64,000 nt of DNA, taken from Paulinella micropora. Its lineage: Eukaryota; Cercozoa; Imbricatea; Euglyphida. Of this stretch, positions 52,128 through 62,890 are shown in pieces; within the stretch, counting starts at the first letter, position 1; every line of letters starts with the position of its first letter. The translations under genes were made by a program, and so were the position numbers. The notes beneath the pieces were generated by a model. It was not told the origin of the DNA. It worked only from the letters and a program-made list of their open reading frames with translations, and did not search any database. Location: positions 144,564 to 208,563 of the forward strand of contig BJOX01000030.1 in assembly GCA_009731375.1 (NCBI GenBank), written 5' to 3'.

Positions 52128-53057
52128 TTGTACGACTGGGCGCAGGGGAGTGAGTATCCCATGAACAAGCCTAGGTGGCCGAGACACTGGGCCGTAGAAG
52201 GAGCAGCAGCAAATAGTGCCGCAGGGTTTCAACCTTGTACTAGGCCGTTCAGAGTCCGAGAAAGGGTGGTGGACGGTGAGAGGGTACTAGAGAAGGAATA
52301 CGCAAGTTTGCCGGAAACCGAGGGAGAAGCTGACCCGGTTGACGACCTAGTGCGTTTCATGACCGAACGCGGATGGATGGCTAAGGGTATCCTGCTAGCG
52401 GAACAGGCCCTACTAGGACGGAGTGCGGACAAAGACCACATGTTCGATTCGGGAGCTACGTTGCACTTTGTGCCGACCGGAGCTGAACAACGCCTGTTCA
52501 ACATTCAGCGAGGAATCAAACGGGTAGACACGGTGATCGGGGAGACCACCGTTACTAAGAAGGGCTCGTTAGACATGATGACAGTGAACGGAAAGGGGGA
52601 AAAGAACATGTTACATCTAGGTAGTGTGTGGGTTAGCACCAACATAGATAAAACCTTAGTCTCCTGTCCTCAGTTAGCTAAGGAAGGTTACAGCGTGGTT
52701 CTCAACAAGAAGGGAGAGGGGTACATCACCAAGGCCCTGATACCAAACATTTCCCCAGACCTTAAGGCAGGAATTCTGTACCTCGACGCTGTGGATAAGG
52801 TGTGGCGTGTTGTGACGTCCACCAACCAAGAGCTGGCGGCAGATAAGATTGAGGCTAGAGCTTGCTTTGGAAAGGAGATCGCTAAGGGCACGGAGTTGAC
52901 TAGTGAACAACTTCACCAGAAGTTCGGAGGGCCCGGAAGCGGCATGCAGCGCCTCATCAGTGAAGCGTACGGAATCAAGATAGTGGGTGACAAATACCCA
53001 TGAGCAAGCGGTAAAAGAGTGTAAGGAGTGCCCGGCCGCCAAACGGGGGAAAGTGAA
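52128..53057 (+). CDS. pol: Pol: aspartic protease and pre-integrase (first copy, cut by gap)
   Basis: Contains HMFDSGATLHFVP, the DSGA active-site motif of retroelement proteases. Further on are ILYLDAVDKVWRV and EQLHQKFGGPGSGMQRLISE, the pre-integrase segment normally bearing LWHxRLGH. The first His is present, the second seems lost. The frame ends in TGA at 53001. One step over, ECKECPAAKRGKV supplies the CxxC half of the integrase zinc site before N 53058-53203. Confidence 0.65.
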
Positions 53058-53203
53058 NNNNNNNNNNNNNNNNNNNNNNNNNNNNNNNNNNNNNNNNNNN
53101 NNNNNNNNNNNNNNNNNNNNNNNNNNNNNNNNNNNNNNNNNNNNNNNNNNNNNNNNNNNNNNNNNNNNNNNNNNNNNNNNNNNNNNNNNNNNNNNNNNNN
53201 NNN

Positions 53204-54473
53204 GGACGCGTTAGTGGGCCCAAAGCAATCTGACTCTAGGGTAAAGAAAGCTTGGCAGGTCTGGGTTGAAATGGCTGAACTGAATCGTAAGCAGTTCAAG
53301 TGGGACTTCGCCTCCTGGTGGAAGTTCGTGCAAGATCGTGCCCTTGAGCTAGACAAGAAGTTTGATCGGGCCAAAGTGACCGGCTCCACGGAGAAAGGTT
53401 TGGCAGCTCGCAAGGCCGGAAAAGAAAAACCACGAATGCTGGCTCTTCAGCAAAGAAGGCAAATGCACTCGTGGGGCCTCATGCCGCTACTTCCATGTTG
53501 GAGGGAAGGTGAGAGGGGTGTGTTTCCTGTGGGACAAACAGGGGGAGTGCAGATGGGCCGACAAATGTAGGTTTGAGCATGATCCCGCTAAAGCCAAGAA
53601 GACCCCTCTCAAACGGCAGACACCCACAAGGGGGAGAAAAGCAAGAAGAGCGAGAAGAGCAAGGGGCCAAAGTGCTTTAACTGCTTCGAAAAGGGGCACA
53701 TCGCCGGGAAGTGCAGCAAGAAGTGCCGGTTGTGCGGGGGCAAGCACAAGTTGAGCAAGTGCCCGGACAAAGGCCGAAAGGAGAAGGGGGAGGCAGCAAC
53801 GAGCTCTAACGGGGGTAGTGATAGCGACGACTCCGAGGATGAGGAGCCGGGCGTAGCCTTAGCCCAGATGGTAAAGTTCCTTACCGGCAAGTCGAAAGAC
53901 AAAGCCCTCATGGCTAAACCCGGGGGTGCAAACCTTCCCGAACCGATCATACCCCCGGAAGACGAGAACAGTCTTGAGATATTGCTTGAGGACGACGCCG
54001 GCATAGATAAGATGAAAGGGGGGTGCCATGGAGTAGCGGAAGGAACGCGCCTGTGCGTAGCCCGGTTGAAGGACCTTGAGTCTCCCTTCAACAGCCTGAG
54101 GATTAAGGCAGCTATAGATAGCAACTATTGCGTTGAGCATCAGTACCAGCGAGCCAAGCAAGAGAGAGAAAATGCCTTGCGTCGATGGGCGGCCGACATA
54201 GATCGAAGGGATCATCTACCTCTAATGTGCGAGATGGGAGAGCGAGGGTTAGAAGCCCAGATGAAAAGTGGGAGTCATCCCCTGATGGTTGAGGCCATAG
54301 TGAAACACGAAGCCGCGAAGCGGGGTATCCCGTGGAACCGGTCCCTCTTGCCCGTCATCCACTATGCAAAGCCCCGTGAACCCGGACAGTTTACCGAGTG
54401 GATCATTAGCCGTGAACCGGTAACATGGGAGGCGTCCGGTACCCTCATGGCGGAAGGTGTACCGCCAACATGA
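53204..54473 (+). CDS. gag: Gag, C-terminal half (second copy)
   Basis: As the first copy, but without a gap: KKAWQVWVEMAELNRKQFKW continues in one frame through FDRAKVTGSTEKG to about 53430. Then come the two CCCH fingers (second frame, about 53415-53600) and the CCHC knuckles (third frame, about 53571-54473). The frame changes are therefore in both copies. Confidence 0.6.
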
Positions 54474-55274
54474 ACCTCAGGCCGGTGCCCAAGCGAAGCA
54501 TATGTACTTCCGAGGTGGGGTATCCCCATCTCGTGGGGGAGTTGTGCCCCCGTCCGTAAGCATCGGTGCCGGTACGCGCCCAAGAGCTGAAGGGTACTCC
54601 ACTGAGGACTCCGTCCGGTAGCACCCAACCCCCGTGGAGAGAGTAAGGGTAGACCTAGAGTGGTGAGCGGGCCGTCAGCGGTACCTGCTCCGAAGGTTGA
54701 GATTGGTTCAATTGCAAAGGCCGAGCCGGCTGAAGCTGGTAGTGGTATCATGAGCCAAAACCTGAAATCTTTACTCAAAGCAAAAAGGGAAAAGGTACAT
54801 GGGGTGAAGGTGAGGCCCGGCCCGGAGGACTACCAACCCGATGGTTTGGCAGACGTGGAAGATGAGCCTCCGGAGATGCAGTCCGATGCCGATCCTTCCT
54901 CGGAATCCGACGGGGAAGGGGAGCGTGAAGGTGAAGAGTCCCCGGCTAGAGACAGGGACGTGGTTAGAGCTTCGGTAAGGGTGCCGTCCCCCATAGATCC
55001 TGACCCTAGTGTTGATGCCGAACCCGATGTTGGGGATGCTACCGCCGGGACCGATAGTAATCCGGTGACTACGCCCTCCACCAGCCCAAGCAATAGGCGT
55101 AGGTCAGTGGGCGCTCGTGCGTTTGGCTTCCTTGAGACTGTCCGAGCCTCCGTGAGTGGGATGCCCTGGTTTGCGTCCCATGCTAAGACGGTACCCCCTG
55201 CAGACCGAAAGGTGACTTCCCTGTTACCCCCTACTACTAGCACCGGTCTGTCTACGCCCCTCAACCTTAGCTGA
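54474..55274 (+). CDS. Acidic spacer (second copy)
   Basis: Same as 51170-51970, ending with TGA at 55272. Confidence 0.4.
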
Positions 55275-55431
55275 GCCTGATAGTCCTGGTACCGGAGAGC
55301 GAGAGAGTCGACTCCGAGCCGTGGCAGAGCAGCAAGACGAGATGCGCCGGTTGCATCGTCCGGCGTTGAGCGGTGAGGAAGAGAAAGATGAAGCTGACTT
55401 CCGGAACCGGTGAGGAGAGTGGACTAGGCTG

Positions 55432-56307
55432 TTGTACGACTGGGCGCAGGGGAGTGAGTATCCCATGAACAAGCCTAGGTGGCCGAGACACTGGGCCGTA
55501 GAAGGAGCAGCAGCAAATAGTGCCGCAGGGTTTCAACCTTGTACTAGGCCGTTCAGAGTCCGAGAAAGGGTGGTGGACGGTGAGAGGGTACTAGAGAAGG
55601 AATACGCAAGTTTGCCGGAAACCGAGGGAGAAGCTGACCCGGTTGACGACCTAGTGCGTTTCATGACCGAACGCGGATGGATGGCTAAGGGTATCCTGCT
55701 AGCGGAACAGGCCCTACTAGGACGGAGTGCGGACAAAGACCACATGTTCGATTCGGGAGCTACGTTGCACTTTGTGCCGACCGGAGCTGAACAACGCCTG
55801 TTCAACATTCAGCGAGGAATCAAACGGGTAGACACGGTGATCGGGGAGACCACCGTTACTAAGAAGGGCTCGTTAGACATGATGACAGTGAACGGAAAGG
55901 GGGAAAAGAACATGTTACATCTAGGTAGTGTGTGGGTTAGCACCAACATAGATAAAACCTTAGTCTCCTGTCCTCAGTTAGCTAAGGAAGGTTACAGCGT
56001 GGTTCTCAACAAGAAGGGAGAGGGGTACATCACCAAGGCCCTGATACCAAACATTTCCCCAGACCTTAAGGCAGGAGTTCTGTACCTCGACGCTGTGGAT
56101 AAGGTGTGGCGTGTTGTGACGTCCACCAACCAAGAGCTGGCGGCAGATAAGATTGAGGCTAGAGCTTGCTTTGGAAAGGAGATCGCTAAGGGCACGGAGT
56201 TGACTAGTGAACAACTTCACCAGAAGTTCGGAGGGCCCGGAAGCGGCATGCAGCGCCTCATCAGTGAAGCGTACGGAATCAAGATAGTGGGTGACAAATA
56301 CCCATGA
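55432..56307 (+). CDS. pol: Pol: aspartic protease and pre-integrase (second copy)
   Basis: Same as the first copy, with one Ile-to-Val difference in the pre-integrase part. DSGATLHFVP gives the protease. The frame stops at 56307, and the CxxC stretch follows in the frame used by the integrase. Confidence 0.65.
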   Translation: MYDWAQGSEYPMNKPRWPRHWAVEGAAANSAAGFQPCTRPFRVRERVVDGERVLEKEYASLPETEGEADPVDDLVRFMTERGWMAKGILLAEQALLGRSADKDHMFDSGATLHFVPTGAEQRLFNIQRGIKRVDTVIGETTVTKKGSLDMMTVNGKGEKNMLHLGSVWVSTNIDKTLVSCPQLAKEGYSVVLNKKGEGYITKALIPNISPDLKAGVLYLDAVDKVWRVVTSTNQELAADKIEARACFGKEIAKGTELTSEQLHQKFGGPGSGMQRLISEAYGIKIVGDKYP

Positions 56308-57075
56308 GCAAGCGGTAAAAGAGTGTAAGGAGTGCCCGGCCGCCAAACGGGGGAAAGTGAATCACCCGGCAAGCAACCAGTTGACACATGTAGGGAAGTC
56401 GAAGCTGTGGCGTTCGACAAGTCCGTGTGCCTACGCAAAACCCTCTATGGTGGGTTTTGGTACGGCATGGTGAGAATTGAGGCTAACACCAGGTATGCGT
56501 TTGGCATCCTTCTAAAGGATGGCACCGCGGCACCACAAGTGCGCTTCATGCGGGAATGCATAAACTTCCTTGAGACGCAAAGCGGCAAGAAGGTGAAGGA
56601 AGTCAGGGTAGACGGTGAGCATATCTCAGCTGACTTTAAGGAGCTAGTCCGGGACAAGGGAGTGAGCAAGAGGGTCAATACCCTCAACGAGCACAACAAG
56701 AACGCCTATGCCGAAGTGTCACAACGTGACTTTTGGCGCAAAGCGCTGCATAACCTGGTTAGGGCTCAGCTCTTGGGATACGCGTGGAAACACGCTATCT
56801 TCTTACACAACCTTTCCCCGAAACGATCCGGTGGTGATGTCCGGATGTTTGAGCTGATGCACCGTGAAAGGAAGGTAAATTGGATAGCTTACCTTCACCC
56901 TTTTGGGTGCCTATGCCACATGGTCATCGAGGGCAGGTTAGGGCATGACGAGAGCCGGACGCACATTGCCGCCTGGTTAGGTCTGAGTTTGGAGTACTCC
57001 GCACACTTGATCCTGTGTGAAGGTAAGAGCTTTGACGACAACCAGCCCGCCTGGCCGTTGTTACAACCCCTCTAG
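56308..57075 (+). CDS. pol: Pol: integrase core
   Basis: After ECKECPAAKRGKV (zinc half-site, different frame), the main frame has YGMVRIEANTRYAFGILLKD, VKEVRVDGEHISADFKELV (second acidic residue), NEHNKNAYAEVSQRDFW (catalytic Glu region) and YLHPFGCLCHMVIEGRLGHD (the copia FGC...Y segment). The first Asp is not obvious because RIEANTRYAF stands where fiDDxSRyxw is normal. The frame ends at TAG 57073. Confidence 0.65.
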
Positions 57076-57453
57076 GAGAAGAAGGACCTGAGCTTAGAAC
57101 CGTTCAAAGGAGACCCCTTGGTGGAAGACGCCGACCTTGAGCAGCTGTTTGTCCCAAAGCCCCGGGTGGGGGTGACCGAGCCCGGTGAGTGTAAGAAGGC
57201 CCCGGATCCGGGGAAGCTGGATTGCTCCGATTCCAACGGCGAAGTGGAGGAAGCGACCTCTGAACAGGAAGCAGTGAAAGCAGAGGAAGAAGCCCCAGAT
57301 CCAGATCCGGAAACAATAGGGGAGCTGAAAGGAAGGTGGGTTGAGACCCCAGCCACTCAGTGGGGCTGGGCTTGGGCCAAGAAGACCTATGGGGTGGGTT
57401 TCCGGGACAAGGTCCGACGAGGCCAGGTGCAAGACGTGAGCGAACCCATATGA
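57076..57453 (+). CDS. pol: Pol: acidic integrase-RT linker
   Basis: The same frame as the integrase, separated by one TAG. It contains DADLEQLFVPKPRVGVTEPG and many Glu/Asp/Pro, ending TGA 57451. The RT frame continues in the same register, so the integrase-to-RT stretch 56332-58089 is one frame interrupted by just two stops. Confidence 0.5.
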   Translation, partial: EKKDLSLEPFKGDPLVEDADLEQLFVPKPRVGVTEPGECKKAPDPGKLDCSDSNGEVEEATSEQEAVKAEEEAPDPDPETIGELKGRWVETPATQWGWAWAKKTYGVGFRDKVRRGQVQDVSEPI

Positions 57454-59080
57454 GTTAAAAAGCAGAAGAACGGACCGGCCCACTGGGTAAAGTTTGAGGA
57501 TGACGACTCCCCAGACCGTATGTTGGACTCGGAGATCGTCAAGTACCTTGCCGACGGTCCGGAGACCGCCCATGCCGCCACGTTCACTAGACAGGTGAGT
57601 GAGAAGCAAGCCGACGAGCTAGGGTACTGGGACGACGCCAAAGCCGAGGAGATGGCTACGCTCTGGGAGAAAGGTTGCTTCCGGAGAGTCCGAGCCGACT
57701 TAGTAGACAAGAAAGACATTTGTGAAGGCCGGTTCGTTGATGCCACCAAAGAGGCCGGGGGAGAGATCCTGAAGTTCAAAAGCCGATGGACGGCCAAGGG
57801 GTTTTCCATGATACAGGGATGGCATTTTGGGAAACGTGACTTCCCAACCCCGTGTGCCCTTACCATCTTGATGTTTTTCGCCCTAGTGGTGTTCTTTGGT
57901 TTAGTCTTGTCAAAGTGGGACGTTGGCACCGCATACACAGAGGCGTCTGCAGCTGAGCAGGGTTATCGCCCCAGTTACATCGTACCACGTGGCAACTTTT
58001 TGTTTAGAGGAGCCGGTATGTGTGGGAAATGCTTAAAGCACTCTATGGTAGACCGGATGCGGGCCGCAAATGGTGGCGGTACAAGCTAGTCCCGTTTTTA
58101 GAAGGTTTAGGCTTTAAGGCTCATGTTGCTTTTCCTTGCTTCTTTTGGCGTTGGCTACCCGGTAAGGACAAACCGGACTTTGTGTTCGTGCACGTCGATG
58201 ACATGATGGGAGCGTTCAGTGGTAAGGATGTCGAAGCGGAGTTATTAGCTGCCGGTAAGAAGATCTTTAGGGTCTTTAAGCAAGAGGCTCCGACCGGGGT
58301 GGTAAGCTTGAACATCGAAGATAAGGAAGACTGTCGGTTAGGCCGTACGATCAAGATCTCTCAGGAGGACTTTATCCGGGAGGCAGTTGAGAAGCTACAG
58401 TGCACCGGTCTAGCTACTGCCGATTCGCAGTGGTTGATGCCGGGGGTACGAGCCGGTAAGCAATCAGTGTTAGAGCAGTTCTCGCCGCAGCACATCGTAA
58501 GTATCCTCTTGTGGACACGCATTACTCTGCACGAGGTCTTGGGCCCAATAGGGGAGATAGCAACCCATGCCTCAAAGCCTGAGTTGTTCAATTACCAGCA
58601 GGCTGAACAGATCGTGGTATACCTCAGTGGCACACAATCTAAAGGCATTCGTTTTACCAAGGCGGATGGCACCCGCTTGATGTCGTGTGCCGACTCAAGT
58701 TGGAAGGGTACTCCTGAAGATCGCCGCGCGCTTCCATTTCTTTCTGGGAGGCTCCGTGCTTCCCTTTTGCATGAAACGAAATGTGTCGGTGGCCCCACTA
58801 AAGGGCACAGCACTGGGAGCGCGAGTGGTGGCGTCCGCGCCGGGGAATGGAGAGAACCAAGAGGCGGCTGGCGAGTGTCTGGTGCCGGCGGCACCGGAAG
58901 CCTCATCCTGCGAGCCGAAGTGTACGCCATGATGGAGGCGTACCACAGGCAGGATAAAATCATTAATTTTGTACAGGGCATTACAGACGGGCAGGTCGCC
59001 GACGCGCTGGGGCCGTACGGGTGGGTGCAGCCCCCCATCCTGTATGGCGGCAACCAGGGAGCGCTAGATCTTGCTGACGT
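57454..59080 (+). CDS. pol: Pol: reverse transcriptase and truncated RNase H (copy 1)
   Basis: RT motifs in order: LKFKSRWTAKGF, LSKWDVGTAYTEA (first catalytic Asp), a frameshift near 58015, WEMLKALYGRPDAGRKWW, FVFVHVDDMMGAF (YVDD-type box), and YLSGTQSKGIRFTKADGTRL. RNase H begins SCADSSWKG. Compared with the related copy at 60934, residues between about 58725 and 58915 are out of frame but framed by two compensating shifts, so the 395-codon frame stays open. YGGNQGALDLAD has Gly where other copies have Asp. Pol ends abruptly at 59080, where another element's LTR begins; the last ~40 codons of the frame are antisense LTR. Confidence 0.7.
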
Positions 59081-59424
59081 TGGGAGAAAACACTCGCGAC
59101 TTAGGCAAACGATGACAGGAACTCGGGGCGTCCCCCTCCTACCGGCCAACTGCTTCCCACGTAAAAAGAATTTAACAATACTGAACAATTCCCGCCAGTC
59201 TAACTGAGGACATCACACAAAAGATGTACCTCAGAAAATGACCCGCGAAACGGCCTGATATGGGCAATAATGGTAATGGTAAAAAGCTAGTGCCACCAGT
59301 ACCAGAAAAATACTTTAAATGACTGTATTAATAACTAATAATACTACTAACCGTAATGAATAAGGCAAACGTACCAAATAGCAATACGGACGTAGTTGAG
59401 GAGGAAAGTCTAAATAATTGTCCA
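59081..59424 (-). mobile_element. 3' LTR of a second, inserted element (copy 2)
   Basis: Reverse complement of the LTR at 62547-62890. Its terminus TGGGAGAAAA (complement of TTTTCTCCCA) abuts the RNase H coding sequence of copy 1, indicating insertion of copy 2 into copy 1. Confidence 0.72.
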
Positions 59425-59440
59425 ATGCTCCCCCTTAATT
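59425..59440 (-). promoter_or_regulatory. Polypurine tract of copy 2
   Basis: Minus strand reads TAATTAAGGGGGAGCA directly before the LTR start TGGACAATTA, the expected place for plus-strand priming. Confidence 0.6.
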
Positions 59441-59756
59441 AGACTCCCTTACGAGTCAGTGTCCGCAATGCAACGCGCAACTAATACCTAGATTACGCAA
59501 ATAAGTCAAGCGCAAAGTGAGGTATCCTACGTCTCCTGTGGAGTTCGGCAATATAGCTACACTGTTAACAACTAAGCGCAAGCAGCACAACTGTGCACAA
59601 TATATAACTAACAAATGCAAGCAGAGGCGCTAGCCTACGTCTCCACGGCTTGTGGAGTTCGGCAATCTAGTCGCCTAATTACTAAAATCTATCCCCTTGC
59701 AATCGGGTACTAATCCAAAGTTCTACTCTATCCAGAGTTCTACCCTATCCAGAGTC
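59441..59756 (-). other. 3' untranslated region of copy 2
   Basis: Mirror of 62215-62530. It contains two direct repeats starting ATTGCCGAACTCCACA and short CTCTGGATAG repeats. No coding. Confidence 0.6.
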
Positions 59757-60923
59757 CTATCCAGAGTCCACGGGTTGAAAGTCCCAACGTTGAAGGAAGT
59801 CCCACGGCGCGCGCGCGCGCGCCACCCCGCCGCAGACGAAGCTAGTCGCTCGCCACGGGCCGCACCAGTTGGAGGTAGGGCTCCCCACGCGACGGCTTGT
59901 GTTGACGTCGGCCACATTGTCCGCTGACGCCACCTTCTCGTTGACGACTAGACCCGCGTCCACCTTCTGGTTGACGATGGCGCATCGCAGATCCACGTGC
60001 ACGAGCTTCCTAGAAAACACATTTGTATCTGCGAGGTCCAGGGCGCCTTGGTTGTCGCCTTACAGGATGGGGGGCTGCCCCCACCCGTACGGCCCCAGCG
60101 CGTCTGCGACCCGTCCCCCAGCGATGCCCTGCACAAAGTTAGATATTTTATCCTGGCCGTGGTATGCCTCCACCATCGCGTAGACTTCCGCCTCGCAGGA
60201 GGACGCCTCCGGCGCGGCCGGCACCAGACGCTTGCCATCCGCCACCTTCTCCAGCTTGCCGCACCAGGTCGCGGTCGCCACCAGCTCGTCCTGTGTCGCG
60301 CTCGCCTTTGCCTCCACTCGCGCTCTCAGGGTCGCATCACTGGGCAGGGCCACGGACACGTTCCGCTTAAGGCAGTTTTGTAGCACCGAGCCACCAAGAA
60401 AGAAATGAAACCCCGCTAGGCGGGCACGGCGATCTTCGGCTGTACCCTTCCAACTTGAGTCCGCCCAGGACATCAAGCGGGTGCCGTTTGCCTTGGTGAA
60501 GCGAATGCCTTTAGATCGGGTACCATTAAGGTACCGTACGACCTGTTCGGCTTGCTGATAATTGAACAACTCAGGCTTGGAGACATGGGTGGCCACTTCC
60601 CCTAATGGGCCCAAAACCTCGTGCCGAGTGATGCGTGTCCATAAGAGGACACCTACGATGTGCTGCGGCGAGAACTGCTCTAACACTGATTGCTTCCCGG
60701 CTCGTACCCCCGGTATCAACTACGGCGAATCGGCTGTAGCTAAACCGGTGCACTGGAGCTCTCAACTGCCTCTTTGATGAAATCTTCTTGGGAGATCTTG
60801 ATCGTAAGGCCTAGTCGACAGTCTTCCTTGTCTTCTATGTTCAGGCCTACCACCCCGGTCGGAGCCTCTTGATTAAAGACCCTAAAGGCCTTCTTACCGG
60901 CGGCTAAGAACTCTGCTTCCATC
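59757..60923 (-). pseudogene. pol: Pol C-terminal part of copy 2
   Basis: Minus strand reads RT end (FRVFNQEAPTGVVGLNIEDK), then after a one-base deletion IPGVRAGKQSVLEQFSPQHI. RNase H follows with SWADSSWKG and LVPAAPEASSCEAEVYAMVE, a stop, then GDNQGALDLAD...KLVHVDLRCAIVNQKVDAGL. It is broken by the frameshift and stop. It belongs to a subfamily distinct from copy 1, and is cut by N 60924-60933. Confidence 0.65.
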
Positions 60924-60933
60924 NNNNNNNNNN

Positions 60934-62214
60934 TTCGGCTCATGTCGCTTTTCCTTGTTTCTTTTGGCGTTGGGTACCCGGTAAAGATAAGCCTGACTTT
61001 GCTTTCGTACACGTCGACGACATAATGGAAGCGTTCAGTAGCAAGGAGATGGAAGCAGAGTTCTTAGCCGCCGGTAAGAAGGCCTTTAGGGTCTTTAATC
61101 AAGAGGCTCCGACCGGGGTGGTAGGCCTGAACATAGAAGACAAGGAAGACTGTCGACTAGGCCTTACGATCAAGATCTCCCAAGAAGATTTCATCAAAGA
61201 GGCAGTTGAGAGCTCCAGTGCACCGGTTTAGCTACAGCCGATTCGCCGTAGTTGATACCGGGGGTACGAGCCGGGAAGCAATCAGTGTTAGAGCAGTTCT
61301 CGCCGCAGCACATCGTAGGTGTCCTCTTATGGACACGCATCACTCGGCACGAGGTTTTGGGCCCATTAGGGGAAGTGGCCACCCATGTCTCCAAGCCTGA
61401 GTTGTTCAATTATCAGCAAGCCGAACAGGTCGTACGGTACCTTAATGGTACCCGATCTAAAGGCATTCGCTTCACCAAGGCAAACGGCACCCGCTTGATG
61501 TCCTGGGCGGACTCAAGTTGGAAGGGTACAGCCGAAGATCGCCGTGCCCGCCTAGCGGGGTTTCATTTCTTTCTTGGTGGCTCGGTGCTACAAAACTGCC
61601 TTAAGCGGAACGTGTCCGTGGCCCTGCCCAGTGATGCGACCCTGAGAGCGCGAGTGGAGGCAAAGGCGAGCGCGACACAGGACGAGCTGGTGGCGACCGC
61701 GACCTGGTGCGGCAAGCTGGAGAAGGTGGCGGATGGCAAGCGTCTGGTGCCGGCCGCGCCGGAGGCGTCCTCCTGCGAGGCGGAAGTCTACGCGATGGTG
61801 GAGGCATACCACGGCCAGGATAAAATATCTAACTTTGTGCAGGGCATCGCTGGGGGACGGGTCGCAGACGCGCTGGGGCCGTACGGGTGGGGGCAGCCCC
61901 CCATCTTGTAAGGCGACAACCAAGGCGCCCTGGACCTCGCAGATACAAATGTGTTTTCTAGGAAGCTCGTGCACGTGGATCTGCGATGCGCCATCGTCAA
62001 CCAGAAGGTGGACGCGGGTCTAGTCGTCAACGAGAAGGTGGCGTCAGCGGACAATGTGGCCGACGTCAACACAAGCCGTCGCGTGGGGAGCCCTACCTCC
62101 AACTGGTGCGGCCCGTGGCGAGCGACTAGCTTCGTCTGCGGCGGGGTGGCGCGCGCGCGCGCGCCGTGGGACTTCCTTCAACGTTGGGACTTTCAACCCG
62201 TGGACTCTGGATAG
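60934..62214 (+). pseudogene. pol: Pol C-terminal part (copy 3), mirror of copy 2
   Basis: Begins HVAFPCFFWRWVPGKDKPDF and FAFVHVDDIMEAFSSKEMEA (YVDD-type box). A one-base loss near 61215 shifts the frame. The frame from 61252 reaches a TAA at 61909, then continues in the same frame through the RNase H end to 62214. From 61048 onward it is the reverse complement of 57971-60923 (every coordinate pair sums to 121971). One substitution was noted near 61908. Confidence 0.65.
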
Positions 62215-62530
62215 GACTCTGGATAGGGTAGAACTCTGGATAGAGTAGAACTTTGGATTAGTACCCGATTGCAAGGGGATAGATTTTAGTAATTAGGCGA
62301 CTAGATTGCCGAACTCCACAAGCCGTGGAGACGTAGGCTAGCGCCTCTGCTTGCATTTGTTAGTTATATATTGTGCACAGTTGTGCTGCTTGCGCTTAGT
62401 TGTTAACAGTGTAGCTATATTGCCGAACTCCACAGGAGACGTAGGATACCTCACTTTGCGCTTGACTTATTTGCGTAATCTAGGTATTAGTTGCGCGTTG
62501 CATTGCGGACACTGACTCGTAAGGGAGTCT
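62215..62530 (+). other. 3' untranslated region of copy 3
   Basis: CTCTGGATAG-type repeats, then two related blocks starting ATTGCCGAACTCCACA (62307, 62418). No coding. Confidence 0.6.
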
Positions 62531-62546
62531 AATTAAGGGGGAGCAT
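62531..62546 (+). promoter_or_regulatory. Polypurine tract of copy 3
   Basis: TAATTAAGGGGGAGCA directly before the LTR at 62547. Confidence 0.6.
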
Positions 62547-62890
62547 TGGACAATTATTTAGACTTTCCTCCTCAACTACGTCCGTATTGCTATTTGGTAC
62601 GTTTGCCTTATTCATTACGGTTAGTAGTATTATTAGTTATTAATACAGTCATTTAAAGTATTTTTCTGGTACTGGTGGCACTAGCTTTTTACCATTACCA
62701 TTATTGCCCATATCAGGCCGTTTCGCGGGTCATTTTCTGAGGTACATCTTTTGTGTGATGTCCTCAGTTAGACTGGCGGGAATTGTTCAGTATTGTTAAA
62801 TTCTTTTTACGTGGGAAGCAGTTGGCCGGTAGGAGGGGGACGCCCCGAGTTCCTGTCATCGTTTGCCTAAGTCGCGAGTGTTTTCTCCCA
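62547..62890 (+). mobile_element. 3' LTR of copy 3
   Basis: 344 bp from TGGACAATTA to TTTTCTCCCA, homologous to the 5' LTR at 47365-47711. It abuts inverted RNase H coding sequence at 62891. Confidence 0.72.

Larger units (their letters stand above)
49872..53057 (+). repeat. 3.2-kb direct duplication, left copy
   Basis: Collinear with 53204-56361 with only a handful of substitutions seen (for example at 50651 and 52772). The offset is 3304 bp over 50062-53057 and 3332 bp before the 10-N gap. The 28-bp difference equals the 10 N plus about 18 bp repeated across that gap. Confidence 0.9.
53204..56361 (+). repeat. 3.2-kb direct duplication, right copy
   Basis: Right partner of 49872-53057. It begins inside gag at GGACGCGTTAGTGGGCCC directly after the gap and continues intact into integrase. 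Probably a redundant allelic contig rather than a true tandem duplication. Confidence 0.9.

Noticed and set aside
58592-59188. 198-codon minus-strand frame inside pol (and its mirror at 62783-63379)
   Set aside because: Antisense shadow of RT/RNase H coding sequence with matching third-position bias.
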